The notes beneath the pieces were generated by a model, which was not told the DNA's origin, ran no database searches, and worked only from the letters and a program-made list of their open reading frames with translations. From Rhodocyclaceae bacterium (GTDB lineage Bacteria; Pseudomonadota; Gammaproteobacteria; Burkholderiales; Rhodocyclaceae), in assembly GCA_026646875.1 (NCBI GenBank), contig JAPKHL010000010.1, forward strand, positions 1 to 50,535: a DNA stretch of 50,535 bases. Direction: 5' to 3'. The translations under genes were made by a program, and so were the position numbers. Positions 24,035 to 37,002 of the stretch are shown piece after piece; the first letter of the stretch is position 1; each line of letters opens with the position of its first letter.

Positions 24035-25669
24035 ATGAAAATCAACCTTCCGGTCACCAACGTCGAGACCCTGTTGCCCGAGGGCGAGTTCATCTACTCC
24101 AGCACCGACCTCAAGGGCGTCATCGTCGAGGCCAACGAGGCCTTCGCCCGGGTCAGCAACTACACCCGCGAGGAGATGATCGGCCAGTCGCACAACATGG
24201 TGCGGCACCCCGACATGCCGCCCGAGGCCTTCGAGGATCTCTGGAAGGACCTCAAGGCGGGGCGGCCATGGCGCGGCATCGTCAAGAACCGGCGCAAGGA
24301 CGGCGGCTTCTACTGGGTGGTGGCCAACGTTTCGCCGATCCGCGAGAACGGCCAGATCGTCGGCTACCAGTCGGTGCGCGGCCGCCCCTCGCGCGCGGAG
24401 ATCGCCGCCGCCGAGGCCGTGTACAAGCGCATCAAGGCGGGCGACAAGTCGCTTCTCGTCGAGCATGGCCGCGCGGTCAGGAAGCGCCCGGCGCTGCTCA
24501 ATGCGCTGATGTCGTTGCGCGCGCAGATGACCCTGATCGGGCTGTGCGTGCTGCTGCCGGCGCTGGCCATGCTTTCGCTGCTGCTCGGCGGACCGGCGCT
24601 GACCGGCCCGCTCGGTATCGGCCTTGCGGCGGTCACCGCGCTCTACGCGTTCTTCTATCTGGCGATCTACGCGCCGCGCGCGCTGCGCGATCTCGACACC
24701 ACTTCGCAGTGGCTGGAAAACGTGCTGCGCACCGGCGATCTGCGCCAGCGCCTGGACATGAGCCGGCGCGACGTGATCGGCGCCATCGCGCGCAAGGCGG
24801 ACAAGTTCGCCTCGTCGATCCAGGCCACGGTGCAGGGCATCAGCGACGTGGCCGGCCAGGTCGCCTACGCCACCGACCAGGTCGGCAGCGGTGTGCATAC
24901 GACGCACGAAGCAGCACAAACGCAGCACGAGGCGCTTTCCTCGGCGGCGGCGGCGATCGAGCAGGTGACCGTCTCGATCGGCGAGGTGGTGTCGCACGCA
25001 CGGGCGACCATGGACTGCGCCGAGCAGACCGGCAAGGTGTCGCGCGAAGGCGCGCGGGTGACGCAGGAAGCCTGCCGCACCGTGGCCTCGCTGGCGGAAA
25101 CCGTCGGCGTCTCGGCCGGTCAGGTCGAGTCGCTCGGGCAGCGCTCCGAGGAAATCAGCCGGATCACCGGCACCATCAAGGAAATCGCCGAGCAGACCAA
25201 CCTGCTGGCGCTCAACGCGGCCATCGAGGCGGCCCGCGCCGGCGAGTCCGGGCGCGGTTTCGCGGTGGTCGCCGACGAGGTGCGCAAGCTGGCCGAGCGG
25301 ACCACCAAGGCGACGCTGGAAATCAGCGCGATGGTGCAGGACATCCAGAAGGAGACGCGCACCGCGGTCGATGGCATGCGCGCGGGTGCGCAGCAGGTCG
25401 CCGAGGGCGTGACGCTGGTCAACGCCACCGAGGAGTCGCTGCGCCGGATCAACGAGGAGATGGGGAAGACGACGGCGATGGTTGCCGACATCTCGCACGC
25501 CTCGGCCGAGCAGCAGACGGCGATGAACCAGCTCAGCCAGGACGTCGAGCGGGTGGCCGGAATGACCGAGCGCAGTGTCAGCGTCGTCACCCAGACCGAG
25601 GCAATGACCAGCTACCTGAATTCGGTCGTCGTGCGCATGCGCAAGGCCGTCACGCAGTACGGCATCTGA
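24035..25669 (+). CDS. PAS-containing methyl-accepting chemotaxis protein (Aer-like)
   Basis: This 544-residue chemoreceptor has an N-terminal cytoplasmic PAS domain (about 15-130; [63 protein letters not shown]). It resembles Aer, where the domain binds FAD to sense redox state. Two membrane helices (about 165-215) lack a periplasmic domain, and a HAMP-like region follows. The signalling hairpin tip is [41 protein letters not shown]. It should signal through CheA/CheW to the flagellum. No C-terminal NWETF-type tail is present. The start is ATG at 24035. No sigma-28 promoter is visible in the short gap, so it may be read with the diguanylate cyclase gene. Confidence 0.92.
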   Translation: MKINLPVTNVETLLPEGEFIYSSTDLKGVIVEANEAFARVSNYTREEMIGQSHNMVRHPDMPPEAFEDLWKDLKAGRPWRGIVKNRRKDGGFYWVVANVSPIRENGQIVGYQSVRGRPSRAEIAAAEAVYKRIKAGDKSLLVEHGRAVRKRPALLNALMSLRAQMTLIGLCVLLPALAMLSLLLGGPALTGPLGIGLAAVTALYAFFYLAIYAPRALRDLDTTSQWLENVLRTGDLRQRLDMSRRDVIGAIARKADKFASSIQATVQGISDVAGQVAYATDQVGSGVHTTHEAAQTQHEALSSAAAAIEQVTVSIGEVVSHARATMDCAEQTGKVSREGARVTQEACRTVASLAETVGVSAGQVESLGQRSEEISRITGTIKEIAEQTNLLALNAAIEAARAGESGRGFAVVADEVRKLAERTTKATLEISAMVQDIQKETRTAVDGMRAGAQQVAEGVTLVNATEESLRRINEEMGKTTAMVADISHASAEQQTAMNQLSQDVERVAGMTERSVSVVTQTEAMTSYLNSVVVRMRKAVTQYGI

Positions 25670-25704
25670 ACGGCAGCGGGCTCGCGCGCCCGCCCCCCCG
25701 TGCG

Positions 25705-27648
<1,944 letters not shown>

Positions 27649-27760
27649 GCGAAGGGCGGTTTCGGTGGGGTCGGAGAAGCAGCAGTAGCGGGCGGCGCTC
27701 CGGCGAGGATGGCCGGGGCGCGCGGGGAAAGCGGGAGACCGGGGAATGCCGCCCGGCGGA

Positions 27761-28726
27761 TCAGCGGCGGGAGGCGAAGGACGCGGGAGCAGCGGCGCGT
27801 TGCGGCAAGCCGGCCTGCGCGTTCTGCTGCAGGAAGCGCGCGGGATTCTGGGCGACGCCGTTGTAGCGGACCTCGAAATGCAGGTGCGGCCCGGTCGAGC
27901 GGCCGGTATTGCCGCTTTCGGCGATCTTGCGGCCGCGCTTGACGATCTGCCCGGGCTTCACCAGCATCCGGGAGAGGTGCGCGTAGCGGGTACTGAAGCC
28001 GTTGCTGTGGTCGATCTCGATCAGGTTGCCGTACTGCGGATGCATTTCGGCGAGCACGACGATGCCGCCGGCGGCGGAAACCACCTCGGTGCCCGGCGGG
28101 GCGACGAAATCGATGCCCTCGTGCATGGCGCTGATGCCGAGCAGGGGATCGCTGCGGATACCGAAGGTGGAACCGATGTGCGCCTCCCGGATCGGCACGA
28201 TGGTCGGCATCAGGTTGTTGCGGATGCGCTGGTCCATCAGGCGGCTTTCGAGCACCGTCAGATTGTCGGACTGGGCATCGACCAGTTCGGCCAGGCGGTC
28301 AAGCTCGCGCTGCAGGACCGCCTCGGACAGGCCCTGACCGGCCGCCGGCGCCACGAACGGACCGCCCTGGCCGGGCTTGGCGCCGGCCACCGGGCGCTCG
28401 CCGCCCTTGATCCCGGCCAGCGAGGTGATCCGCTCGCCAAGCGCGTCGAGGCGCAGCAGCTGGGCCTGCAACTCGCCGAGGCGCGAGGCCATGGCGTTCA
28501 GGTTGTCGCGCACGAAGACCTGGGTCTTCTGCGTTTCGCTCTGCTGCGCGGCGAGCACCAGTTCCTGCACGAAGGGCAGACGGAAGGCGACACTGGCATA
28601 GGAGAACAGGAAGGACAGGCCGAGCACCACGGCGACGAAAGCCAGCGCGGCGGCCAGCAGGCGGCGCGGTGTGACGACGACCGTCTTGGCGGTTGCCAGA
28701 CGGTTTGAGACGAGAATAATATGCAA
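27761..28726 (-). CDS. M23-family (LytM) peptidoglycan endopeptidase
   Basis: This 321-residue protein has an N-terminal membrane anchor (residues about 22-43, LLAAALAFVAVVLGLSFLF), a periplasmic coiled coil (about 60-180) and a C-terminal LytM domain. The Zn ligands are intact: MHEGIDFVAP (His and Asp) and TGPHLHFEVR. DLIEIDH and GNTGRSTG are typical surroundings. It should cleave peptide cross-links in the cell wall. The start is TTG at 28726-28724, supported by GAGAGG 5 nt upstream and by the absence of a nearby ATG. The gene is divergent from the DciA-like gene and lies next to the dcw cluster, as in many Betaproteobacteria, but secA does not follow it. Confidence 0.9.
   Translation of the reverse strand: MHIILVSNRLATAKTVVVTPRRLLAAALAFVAVVLGLSFLFSYASVAFRLPFVQELVLAAQQSETQKTQVFVRDNLNAMASRLGELQAQLLRLDALGERITSLAGIKGGERPVAGAKPGQGGPFVAPAAGQGLSEAVLQRELDRLAELVDAQSDNLTVLESRLMDQRIRNNLMPTIVPIREAHIGSTFGIRSDPLLGISAMHEGIDFVAPPGTEVVSAAGGIVVLAEMHPQYGNLIEIDHSNGFSTRYAHLSRMLVKPGQIVKRGRKIAESGNTGRSTGPHLHFEVRYNGVAQNPARFLQQNAQAGLPQRAAAPASFASRR
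28693..28722 (+). promoter_or_regulatory. Promoter of the DciA-like gene
   Basis: TTGCCA (28693-28698), 18 nt and TAATAT (28717-28722) give a start near 28729, about 22 nt before the chosen ATG. The promoter lies inside the first codons of the divergent M23 gene. Confidence 0.5.
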
Positions 28727-28750
28727 GGTTGCCTCTCCTCGAAGTTAACG

Positions 28751-29185
28751 ATGCACAATTCGATCGAAAACTATCTTGCGGCAAGCGACGGCGCGGGCGG
28801 CGTGCTGGCGCATGCGCGCTTGCTCATGAAACTCGAACGGCTCTACGCGGACATCGTGCCGGGACATCTGGGGCAGGCGAGCCGGGTGGCCAACTGCAAG
28901 TCGGGGACGATCGTTATCCACGCCGACAATGGCGCGGTCGCAGCCAAGTTGCGCCAGATGGCGCCCTCGCTGGCCAGCGATTTTTCTCGGAAGGGGGTCG
29001 AGTGTAGCGGGGTTCAGGTCAAAGTGCAAGCCAGGGAAAGCGCTGCGCAATCAATGGCTTCGACCCAGAAACCGCTGAGCGCGCAGACCGGCCGGACCTT
29101 GCGCGAGCTGGCCGGCAGCCTGCCCGAATCGCCGCTGCGCGCGGCGCTGCGGACACTGCTGAGGCGCGCCGCTATACGGGAATGA
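28751..29185 (+). CDS. DciA-like protein (DUF721)
   Basis: This 144-residue protein has a DUF721 domain: VLAHARLLMKLERLYADIVPGHLGQASRVANCKSGTIVIHADNGAVAAKLRQMAPSL split over the first 80 residues, the KH-like fold of DciA, which helps load the DnaB helicase in bacteria lacking DnaC. A Gln/Ser-rich linker and a basic helix (LRELAGSLPESPLRAALRTLLRRA) end it. The start is ATG at 28751. An ATG at 28721 lies upstream of the predicted transcription start and is unlikely. The gene is on the plus strand and its last 14 nt overlap the convergent 62-residue membrane gene. Confidence 0.75.
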   Translation: MHNSIENYLAASDGAGGVLAHARLLMKLERLYADIVPGHLGQASRVANCKSGTIVIHADNGAVAAKLRQMAPSLASDFSRKGVECSGVQVKVQARESAAQSMASTQKPLSAQTGRTLRELAGSLPESPLRAALRTLLRRAAIRE

Positions 29186-29360
29186 CCGCCACGCGCTCGA
29201 GGATCAGCACGGCGAACAGCAGCAGGGCGACGATCAGCGAGTAGCGGAAAAGGCGCCAGGCGAAGCGCAGGTAACGGGGGTCGCGGGTGAACACGTAGGC
29301 CAGCACGCCGCCGGCCACGGCGATCACCGTCAGCACGGCCAGCAGGCGGAGCAGCCACAT
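29172..29360 (-). CDS. Small two-helix membrane protein
   Basis: This 62-residue protein has two hydrophobic stretches: LLRLLAVLTVIAVAGGVLAYVF (about 3-24) and FRYSLIVALLLFAVLILERV (about 38-57). A basic linker, TRDPRYLRFAWRL, joins them. The start is ATG at 29360, 5 nt after the lpxC stop, so it is almost certainly translated from the lpxC mRNA. Its 3' end overlaps the convergent DciA-like gene by 14 nt. I do not know its function. It may be an inner-membrane accessory of envelope synthesis, but that is inference from position only. Confidence 0.68.
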   Translation of the reverse strand: MWLLRLLAVLTVIAVAGGVLAYVFTRDPRYLRFAWRLFRYSLIVALLLFAVLILERVAVIPV

Positions 29361-29365
29361 CGCGG

Positions 29366-30283
29366 TCAGCCGGCCGGCAGGGCCAGCCAGCGGGCGACGC
29401 CCGGCGGCGCCAGCGCCGCATCCTCGTAGGTGACGAACTCCCAGGCGTCCGGATGGGCGAGCAGTTCGCGCGCCAGCAGGTTGTTCAGCGCATGCCCGGA
29501 CTTGTGGGCGATGAAGCTGGCCAGCAGCGGGTGTCCGAGCAGGTAGAGGTCGCCGATGGCGTCGAGCACCTTGTGCTTGACGAACTCGTCGCCGTAGCGG
29601 AGACCGTCGGCGTTGAGCACGCGGTATTCGTCGAGCACCACCGCGTTGTCGAGCCCGCCTCCCTGCGCGAGACCGTTCTCGCGCAGCCATTCGACCTCCT
29701 GCATGAAGCCGAAGGTGCGCGCGCGCGCGACCTCGCGCACGTAGGAATGCTCGGCGAAGTCGATGGTGACTTCCTGGCCGGTACGGTCGATGGCCGGGTG
29801 GTTGAAGACGATGGAGAAGGACAGCCGGAAACCGTCGCGGGGCTCGAAGCGGGCCAGCTTGTCGCCGTCGCGCACCTCGATCGGCCGCCGGACGCGGATG
29901 AATTTCTTGGCCGCCGCCTGTTCCTCGATGCCCGCGGACTGGATCAGGAAGACGAAGGGCGCGGCGGAACCGTCGAGGATCGGGACCTCGGCGGCGTCGA
30001 GATCGACGAAGGCGTTGTCGATGCCCAGCCCGGCGAAGGCGGACATCAGGTGTTCGATGGTGCCGACACGGACCCCCTCGCGCTCCAGACAGGAGCACAT
30101 GCGGGTATCGCCGACCAGCAGCGCCGAAGCCGGCAGGTCGACCACGGGGTCGAGATCGACGCGGCGAAAGACGATGCCGGTATCCGGGGCGGCCGGACGC
30201 AGCGTCATGGTGACCTTGACGCCGGAATGCAGGCCGACGCCCGATGCGCGGATCAACGACTTGAGCGTGCGCTGTTTGAGCAT
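29366..30283 (-). CDS. lpxC: UDP-3-O-acyl-N-acetylglucosamine deacetylase
   Basis: This 305-residue Zn2+ enzyme catalyses the first committed step of lipid A synthesis. Motifs seen are [15 protein letters not shown] at the N-terminus, the Zn ligand His78 in [17 protein letters not shown], and the second metal site and catalytic residues in [35 protein letters not shown]. The length is typical. The start is ATG at 30283. No Shine-Dalgarno sequence is seen in the A/C-rich leader CAAACAC. The gene closes the dcw cluster after ftsZ and has its own promoter at 30311-30319. Confidence 0.96.
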   Translation of the reverse strand: MLKQRTLKSLIRASGVGLHSGVKVTMTLRPAAPDTGIVFRRVDLDPVVDLPASALLVGDTRMCSCLEREGVRVGTIEHLMSAFAGLGIDNAFVDLDAAEVPILDGSAAPFVFLIQSAGIEEQAAAKKFIRVRRPIEVRDGDKLARFEPRDGFRLSFSIVFNHPAIDRTGQEVTIDFAEHSYVREVARARTFGFMQEVEWLRENGLAQGGGLDNAVVLDEYRVLNADGLRYGDEFVKHKVLDAIGDLYLLGHPLLASFIAHKSGHALNNLLARELLAHPDAWEFVTYEDAALAPPGVARWLALPAG

Positions 30284-30310
30284 GTGTTTGAAAAAACGGG
30301 GAATTGCGCG

Positions 30311-30319
30311 ATTGTAGCA
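30311..30319 (-). promoter_or_regulatory. Extended -10 promoter of lpxC
   Basis: On the minus strand TGC-TACAAT (30319-30311) is an extended -10 with a 5-of-6 match. The expected start near 30304 leaves a leader of about 20 nt. No convincing -35 is present. Confidence 0.5.
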
Positions 30320-30389
30320 CAGCCGGAGCGTGCCCTACGGGCGGCAATTCCCCTCATGCAGAGAGCGTACTGTCGAGCGCGACCGGCGC

Positions 30390-31583
<1,194 letters not shown>

Positions 31584-31601
31584 AGACGCCTCCTCTGCAA
31601 A

Positions 31602-31641
31602 AAACCCAAAAAACCAACCTCGCGCCGCCGCCGGCGGCGCG
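31602..31641 (-). promoter_or_regulatory. Hairpin followed by U tracts between ftsA and ftsZ
   Basis: CGCGCCGCC (31621-31629) and GGCGGCGCG (31633-31641) form a perfect 9-bp stem with a 3-nt loop. On the mRNA this is followed, 7 nt later, by TTTTTT, GGG and TTTTTT before the ftsZ ribosome-binding site. It could be a partial terminator or RNA-processing element that sets ftsA against ftsZ expression. Confidence 0.5.
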
Positions 31642-31642
31642 C

Positions 31643-32872
31643 TCAGAAATTCTTTTCGAACCAGGACCGCATGCGGCCGAGCACCTGCCTGAAATTGCGC
31701 GTCTCATGCACCTTCAGCCCGCGCTTGCGCTGCGCCTGCGCCTCGAGCAGCAGGCCGCAGGCGGTCGAGAAGCGCGGGTTCTGCACCACGTCGGCGAGCG
31801 CGCCGCTGTATTTCGGAATGCCCAGGCGCACCGGCATGTGGAAGATCTCCTCGCCGAGCTCGATCATTCCCGGCATCACCGAGGAGCCGCCGGTCAGCAC
31901 GATGCCCGAGGAGAGCACCTCCTCAAAGCCGGAACGGCGCAGCTCCGCCTGGATCAGTTCGAACAGCTCCTCGACGCGCGGCTGGATCACGTCGGCCAGG
32001 GCGCGGCGCGACAGCTTGCGCGACGGCCGGTCGTCCACCCCGGCCACGTCGAGGACATCCTCGGGGTCGGCCAGCTGCGACAGCGCGCAGCCGAACTTGC
32101 GCTTGATGTCCTCCGCCTCGCGGGTCGGCGTGCGCAGGGCCATCGCGATATCGTTGGTGATCTGGTCGCCGGCGATCGGGATCACCGAGGTGTGGCGGAT
32201 CGCGCCCTGCGTCCACACGGCGATGTCGGTGGTGCCGCCGCCGATGTCGATCAGGCAGATGCCGAGATCCTTCTCGTCCTCGGAAAGCACCGCGTAGCTG
32301 GAGGCCAGCGGCTGCAGCACCAGATCGTTCACCTCCAGGCCGCAGCGGCGCACGCACTTGACGATGTTCTGCGCGGCGGAAACGGCGCCGGTGACGATAT
32401 GCACCTTCACCTCGAGGCGGAAGCCGCTCATGCCGATCGGCTCGCGGATGCCGTCCTGGTCGTCGATGATGAATTCCTGGGTGAGGATGTGCAGGATCTC
32501 CTGGTCGGCCGGGATCGGCATCGCGCGCGCCGTTTCGATCACGCGATCGACGTCCATCGGCGTCACTTCCTTGTCCTTGATCGCCACCATCCCGTTCGAG
32601 TTGAAGCTCTTGATGTGGCTGCCGGCGATGCCCGTATAGACGTCCTTCACCTTGCAGTCGGCCATCAGCTCGACTTCCTGGATCACGCGCGAGATCGCCG
32701 CCACCGTTTCCTCGATGTTGACCACGACCCCCTTCTTGAGACCGCGCGATTCCTGCGACCCCATGCCGATCACGTTCAGCCGCCCCTCCGGCGTGACCTC
32801 GGCGACCAGCGCCACGATCTTCGAGGTGCCGATGTCGAGTCCGACGATGAGATCCTTGCTATCCCTGCTCAT
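31643..32872 (-). CDS. ftsA: Cell division protein FtsA
   Basis: This 409-residue actin-like ATPase tethers FtsZ to the membrane. The phosphate-1 motif LIVGLDIGTSKIVALVAEV and phosphate-2 motif CLIDIGGGTTDIAVWT are clear, with the adenosine motif GIVLTGGSSVMPGM. The C-terminal amphipathic targeting helix QVLGRMRSWFEKNF is present. The start is ATG at 32872, overlapping the ftsQ stop by ATGA. Confidence 0.97.
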   Translation of the reverse strand: MSRDSKDLIVGLDIGTSKIVALVAEVTPEGRLNVIGMGSQESRGLKKGVVVNIEETVAAISRVIQEVELMADCKVKDVYTGIAGSHIKSFNSNGMVAIKDKEVTPMDVDRVIETARAMPIPADQEILHILTQEFIIDDQDGIREPIGMSGFRLEVKVHIVTGAVSAAQNIVKCVRRCGLEVNDLVLQPLASSYAVLSEDEKDLGICLIDIGGGTTDIAVWTQGAIRHTSVIPIAGDQITNDIAMALRTPTREAEDIKRKFGCALSQLADPEDVLDVAGVDDRPSRKLSRRALADVIQPRVEELFELIQAELRRSGFEEVLSSGIVLTGGSSVMPGMIELGEEIFHMPVRLGIPKYSGALADVVQNPRFSTACGLLLEAQAQRKRGLKVHETRNFRQVLGRMRSWFEKNF

Positions 32873-33618
32873 TGCTTTCCTCTGGCTTCATGGCCCGTGC
32901 CGCCGGCGAAGCGCAGCACGAAACCGTTCGGATAACGCATGTCGACGGCGAGCGGATGCGCATGCCGCGGATCCGTCACGGTCGGGTAATACTCGACGAA
33001 ACGCGCAAGACGCATGCCGATCGAGGCCTTGGACTGTTCCCTGCCAAGCTCGACGAGCAGCCCGTCGTCCAGGCGCAGCTGCCAGGCCAGGCGTGGCGAC
33101 AGGGTGATCTGCTCGAGCCTCAGACCGAGCGGCTGCAGCGCGCGCGAGAATTCCGCGTGACGCTGCAGCATCTCCGCCGAGAGACCGACCGGACCGTTCA
33201 GGACGGGCAGCGCCAGATCCCGCGTCAGCACGGCGCTGAACACTTCGCCGTGCGTGTTGACCAGCTGGCTCGGCGTATCTCCCCAGCGCGCCGCCGCCCG
33301 ATGCTCCTCGATGCGCACCTCGATGCGCGCCGGCCATTGCCGCCGCACCTCGGCCCGGCGCACCCAGGGCAAGCGCTCGAGCGACTGGCGCAGGGCGTCG
33401 AGATTGATGCTGAAGAAATTCCCTCGCAGCATTCCGGCGGTCGCACGCTCGATCTCGACGCGCCGCACCTCCTGCAGTTCGTGCATCACCACCAGCTCGC
33501 GCAGCGGAAAGAGCGGCAGCCGCGTGGTCCACACCGCCGCCGCCACGAGCAACGCCGCCGCCGCTGCTGCGAAGAGCAGGTCGGAGACGGCGGTCATCAG
33601 CTGCGGTTTGTGCCACAT
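32869..33618 (-). CDS. ftsQ: Cell division protein FtsQ
   Basis: This 249-residue bitopic divisome protein has a cytoplasmic N-terminus, one membrane helix (about residues 13-31, LLFAAAAAALLVAAAVWTT) and a POTRA domain (LRELVVMHELQEVRRVEIERATAG). The beta domain follows, with LPWVRRAEVRRQWPARIEVRIEEHRAAARW. FtsQ links early and late divisome proteins through FtsB and FtsL. It starts 3 nt after the ddlB stop. Confidence 0.94.
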   Translation of the reverse strand: MWHKPQLMTAVSDLLFAAAAAALLVAAAVWTTRLPLFPLRELVVMHELQEVRRVEIERATAGMLRGNFFSINLDALRQSLERLPWVRRAEVRRQWPARIEVRIEEHRAAARWGDTPSQLVNTHGEVFSAVLTRDLALPVLNGPVGLSAEMLQRHAEFSRALQPLGLRLEQITLSPRLAWQLRLDDGLLVELGREQSKASIGMRLARFVEYYPTVTDPRHAHPLAVDMRYPNGFVLRFAGGTGHEARGKQ

Positions 33619-33621
33619 CGA

Positions 33622-34542
33622 TCATCCCAGCGAGGCCAGCGCGAGCACGCGCAGCACGAGTTCGTCGTAGGAAATGCCGGCCACCCGGGCGGCCATCGGA
33701 ACCAGAGAATGGTCGGTCATGCCCGGCGAGGTGTTGGCCTCGAGGAAATAGGCACGCCCCGCCTCATCCATCAGGAAATCGATGCGCCCCCAGCCACGGC
33801 CACCGAGCGTGCGGAAGGCCATCAGCGCCTGCTGGCGCAATTCGCGCTCGCGGGCCTCCGGCAGACCGCAGGGGCAGCGGTAGGCGGTGTCGTCGCGCAG
33901 GTACTTGGCTTCGTAGTCGTAGAAGGCGGTGGCCGGCTCGATCTTGATGATCGGCAGCGCCTCGTCGCCCAGGATGGCCACCGTGTATTCGCCACCGAGG
34001 ATGCCGCGTTCGGCGATCACCACCGGATCGTGCCGCGCCGCCTCGGCATGGGCCGCCGCCAGTTCGCCGGCGCGGGTGACCATGCTGATGCCGATCGAGG
34101 ATCCCTCGCAGGCCGGCTTGACGAAGAGCGGCAGGCCGAGCGCCTCCTCGATGTCGGAAAAATCGCTGTCGGCGGTCAGCAGCGCATAGTCGGGTACCGG
34201 CAGCCCCACCGCCTGCCATAGCAGCTTGCTCCGCCACTTGTCCATGCCCAGCGCCGAGGCCAGCACGCCGCTGCCGGTGTAAGGGATGCCCATCAGCTCG
34301 AGCGCGCCCTGGATGCTTCCGTCCTCACCGTGGCGGCCGTGCAGGGCGATGAAGGCACGATCGAAGGCGGCCAGCGCGTCGAGCGAGCGCTCGGCCGGAT
34401 CGAAGGGATGCGCATCGACCCCCTGCCGCTGCAGCGCGGCAAGGACCCGTGCGCCACTGTTGAGCGAAACCTCGCGCTCGGCGGAATTGCCACCGAAAAG
34501 CACCGCCACCTTTCCGAAATTCCTGACGTCCATTGCCTTCAT
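33622..34542 (-). CDS. ddlB: D-alanine--D-alanine ligase
   Basis: This ATP-grasp enzyme of about 306 residues makes the D-Ala-D-Ala dipeptide. Motifs are [61 protein letters not shown] and the terminal Mg2+-binding [17 protein letters not shown]. The start is uncertain: Met at 34551, 34542 and 34533 are all possible. I give 34542, which follows the murC stop directly, while 34533 ([13 protein letters not shown]) gives the most typical N-terminus. Confidence 0.93.
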   Translation of the reverse strand: MKAMDVRNFGKVAVLFGGNSAEREVSLNSGARVLAALQRQGVDAHPFDPAERSLDALAAFDRAFIALHGRHGEDGSIQGALELMGIPYTGSGVLASALGMDKWRSKLLWQAVGLPVPDYALLTADSDFSDIEEALGLPLFVKPACEGSSIGISMVTRAGELAAAHAEAARHDPVVIAERGILGGEYTVAILGDEALPIIKIEPATAFYDYEAKYLRDDTAYRCPCGLPEARERELRQQALMAFRTLGGRGWGRIDFLMDEAGRAYFLEANTSPGMTDHSLVPMAARVAGISYDELVLRVLALASLG

Positions 34543-34543
34543 C

Positions 34544-35935
34544 TCAACCATTGGCCAGCTTGCCGGGAACCGCCCCGATCGAGCCGGCACCCATCGTGAT
34601 CACCACGTCGCCGTCGCGGGCGACATCCAGGATTGCCTGCGGCATTGCCCCGATGTCCTCGACGAACACCGGTTCGACCTTGCCGGCGACACGCAGCGCG
34701 CGCGCCAGCGCGCGTCCGTCGGCGGCGACGATCGGTGCCTCGCCGGCGGCATAGACCTCGGCCAGCAGCAGCGCATCGACGCCGCTCAGCACGCGCACGA
34801 AATCCTCGAAGCAGTCGCGCGTTCGCGTGTAGCGGTGCGGCTGGAAGGCCAGCACCAGCCGCCGGCCGGGAAAGGCGCCGCGCGCCGCGGCCAGCGTTGC
34901 CGCCATCTCCACCGGGTGGTGGCCGTAATCGTCGATCAGCGTGAAGCGCCCGGCTCCGCCGGCGCAGGGAATCTCCCCGTAGCGCTGGAAACGGCGGCCG
35001 ACCCCGGTGAACCCGGCGAGCGCCTTGACGATCGCTGCGTCGTCGACACCGACCTCGGTGGCCACCGCGATGGCCGCCAGGGCATTGAGCACGTTGTGCA
35101 TGCCCGGCAGGTTGAGCACGACCGGGAAGCGGCTGACGCTGCCATTGACCCGCACACACTCGAAACGCATGCGGCCGCCGTCGGCCACCACGTTCTCGGC
35201 GCGCACGTTGGCGCCCTCGCCCAGACCGTAGGTGACGATCTGTTTGCTCACCTGCGGCAGAATTTCACGCACGTTGGCATCGTCGGCGCAGAGCACGGCG
35301 ACGCCGTAGAACGGCAGGCGCTGCAGGAAATCGACGAAGGCCTGCTTGAGGCGGCCGAAATCGTGCCCGTAGGTCTCCATGTGGTCGGCGTCGATGTTGG
35401 TGACGATCGAGATGACCGGCGACAGGAAAAGAAAGGAGGCGTCCGATTCGTCGGCCTCGGCCACCAGGAAATCGCCCGAGCCGAGGCGGGCATTGGCGCC
35501 GGCGGCGTTCAGCCGGCCGCCGATGACGAAGGTCGGGTCCATGCCGCCCTCGGCCAGGATCGAGGCGACCAGGCTGGTGGTGGTCGTCTTGCCGTGCGTG
35601 CCCGCCACTGCGATGCCCTGTTTCAGGCGCATCAGCTCGGCCAGCATCTGTGCGCGCGGCACCACCGGCACCTTGCGCGCGCGCGCCGCGAGCACCTCGG
35701 GGTTGTCGGCCTTCACCGCCGTGGACACCACGACGGCGTCGGCCCCGTCCACATGCTCGCCGGCGTGGCCGATCAGCGTACGCACGCCGAGACCGGCCAG
35801 GCGGCGCGTCGTCGCGCTGTCGGCGAGATCGGAGCCGCTCACCGCGAAGCCGAGATTGGCCAGCACCTCGGCGATACCGCTCATGCCGGCGCCGCCGATG
35901 CCGACGAAATGGATGTTCCTGACCTTGTGTTTCAT
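34544..35935 (-). CDS. murC: UDP-N-acetylmuramate--L-alanine ligase
   Basis: This 463-residue Mur ligase adds L-Ala to UDP-MurNAc. The N-terminal Rossmann motif is [20 protein letters not shown], the ATP loop [14 protein letters not shown], and conserved elements ADESDASFL and [14 protein letters not shown] follow. The start is ATG at 35935, overlapping the murG stop by ATGA. Confidence 0.97.
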   Translation of the reverse strand: MKHKVRNIHFVGIGGAGMSGIAEVLANLGFAVSGSDLADSATTRRLAGLGVRTLIGHAGEHVDGADAVVVSTAVKADNPEVLAARARKVPVVPRAQMLAELMRLKQGIAVAGTHGKTTTTSLVASILAEGGMDPTFVIGGRLNAAGANARLGSGDFLVAEADESDASFLFLSPVISIVTNIDADHMETYGHDFGRLKQAFVDFLQRLPFYGVAVLCADDANVREILPQVSKQIVTYGLGEGANVRAENVVADGGRMRFECVRVNGSVSRFPVVLNLPGMHNVLNALAAIAVATEVGVDDAAIVKALAGFTGVGRRFQRYGEIPCAGGAGRFTLIDDYGHHPVEMAATLAAARGAFPGRRLVLAFQPHRYTRTRDCFEDFVRVLSGVDALLLAEVYAAGEAPIVAADGRALARALRVAGKVEPVFVEDIGAMPQAILDVARDGDVVITMGAGSIGAVPGKLANG

Positions 35936-37002
35936 TCTGCTAATTCCTCGCAGGCCCGGGCGACCGCCGCCGTGGCGTCGGGCCGGGCCAGTTCGCGCGC
36001 GCGCTCGGCCATCTGCTGCAGTTGCCCGCGCGTGTAGTTGCGGATCAGGCTCACCGCCTCCGGCGTCAGATCGCGCTGTGGCAGCAGGATGGCGCCGCCA
36101 GCAGTGGACAGGAAGCGGGCATTGCCGGTCTGGTGATCGTCGACGGCATGCGGATAGGGCACCAGGATGCTGGCCACGCCAGCTGCCGCCAGCTCGGCGA
36201 CGGTCAGCGCGCCGGCGCGGCAGATCACCAGATCGGCCCAGGCATAGGCCCCGGCCATGTCCTCGATGAAGGCGACGCAGTGCGCCTGGACGCCAGCCTC
36301 GGCGTAGTTGCGTTGCAGAGCCTCGAGATGCTTCGCTCCCGCCTGGTGGACCACCTGCGGGCGCGCCTCCGGGGGCAGCAGCGCGAGACCGCGCGGCACC
36401 GCCGCGTTGAGCGCGGCGGCGCCCAGGCTGCCGCCAAGCACCAGAACGCGCAGCGGCGTCTGTGTCAGGTCGCCGCGTTCGCCATAGCGCGCTTCCGGCG
36501 ACGGCAGCGCGGCGATTTCGGGGCGCACCGGATTGCCCAGCCAGGCGCCGGACGGCAGGGCGTCGGGGAAGCCGCAGGCGACGCGGTCCGCCACCTTCGC
36601 CAGCATGCGGTTGGCCAGTCCGGCGACCGAATTCTGTTCGTGGATGAGCAGCGGACGCTTCAGCCAGACGGCCATCATCCCCCCCGGGAAACTGATGTAG
36701 CCGCCCATCCCGAGCACCACGTCGGGCTGCACGCGGCGGATCTCGCGGCGTGCCTGCCAGAAGCCGGAAAGCAGCGCGAAGGGCAGCAGCAGCTTGCGCA
36801 GCAGGCCCTTGCCGCGCAGCGCACGAAAGCGCACCCAGGCCATCTCGTAACCGCGCGGCGGCACCAGAGAGGCTTCCATTCCCTCGGGATTTCCCATCCA
36901 GACAATGCGCCACCCCTGGCTGGCAAGACGGTCGGCGACCGCCAGGCCCGGGAAAACATGGCCACCGGTTCCGCCGGCCATCACGAGCAAGGTCCGTGTC
37001 AT
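35932..37002 (-). CDS. murG: UDP-N-acetylglucosamine--lipid I transferase
   Basis: This 356-residue GT28 glycosyltransferase turns lipid I into lipid II on the cytoplasmic membrane face. It has [18 protein letters not shown] at the N-terminus, [34 protein letters not shown] and the donor-binding [31 protein letters not shown]. The start is ATG at 37002, 12 codons inside the longest frame. It overlaps the ftsW stop by ATGA, like its neighbours. Confidence 0.97.
   Translation of the reverse strand: MTRTLLVMAGGTGGHVFPGLAVADRLASQGWRIVWMGNPEGMEASLVPPRGYEMAWVRFRALRGKGLLRKLLLPFALLSGFWQARREIRRVQPDVVLGMGGYISFPGGMMAVWLKRPLLIHEQNSVAGLANRMLAKVADRVACGFPDALPSGAWLGNPVRPEIAALPSPEARYGERGDLTQTPLRVLVLGGSLGAAALNAAVPRGLALLPPEARPQVVHQAGAKHLEALQRNYAEAGVQAHCVAFIEDMAGAYAWADLVICRAGALTVAELAAAGVASILVPYPHAVDDHQTGNARFLSTAGGAILLPQRDLTPEAVSLIRNYTRGQLQQMAERARELARPDATAAVARACEELAE

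Noticed and set aside
25677-25694. GCGGGC/GCCCGC hairpin between the chemoreceptor gene and uup
   Set aside because: It sits where a convergent terminator is expected but has no T tract on either side.
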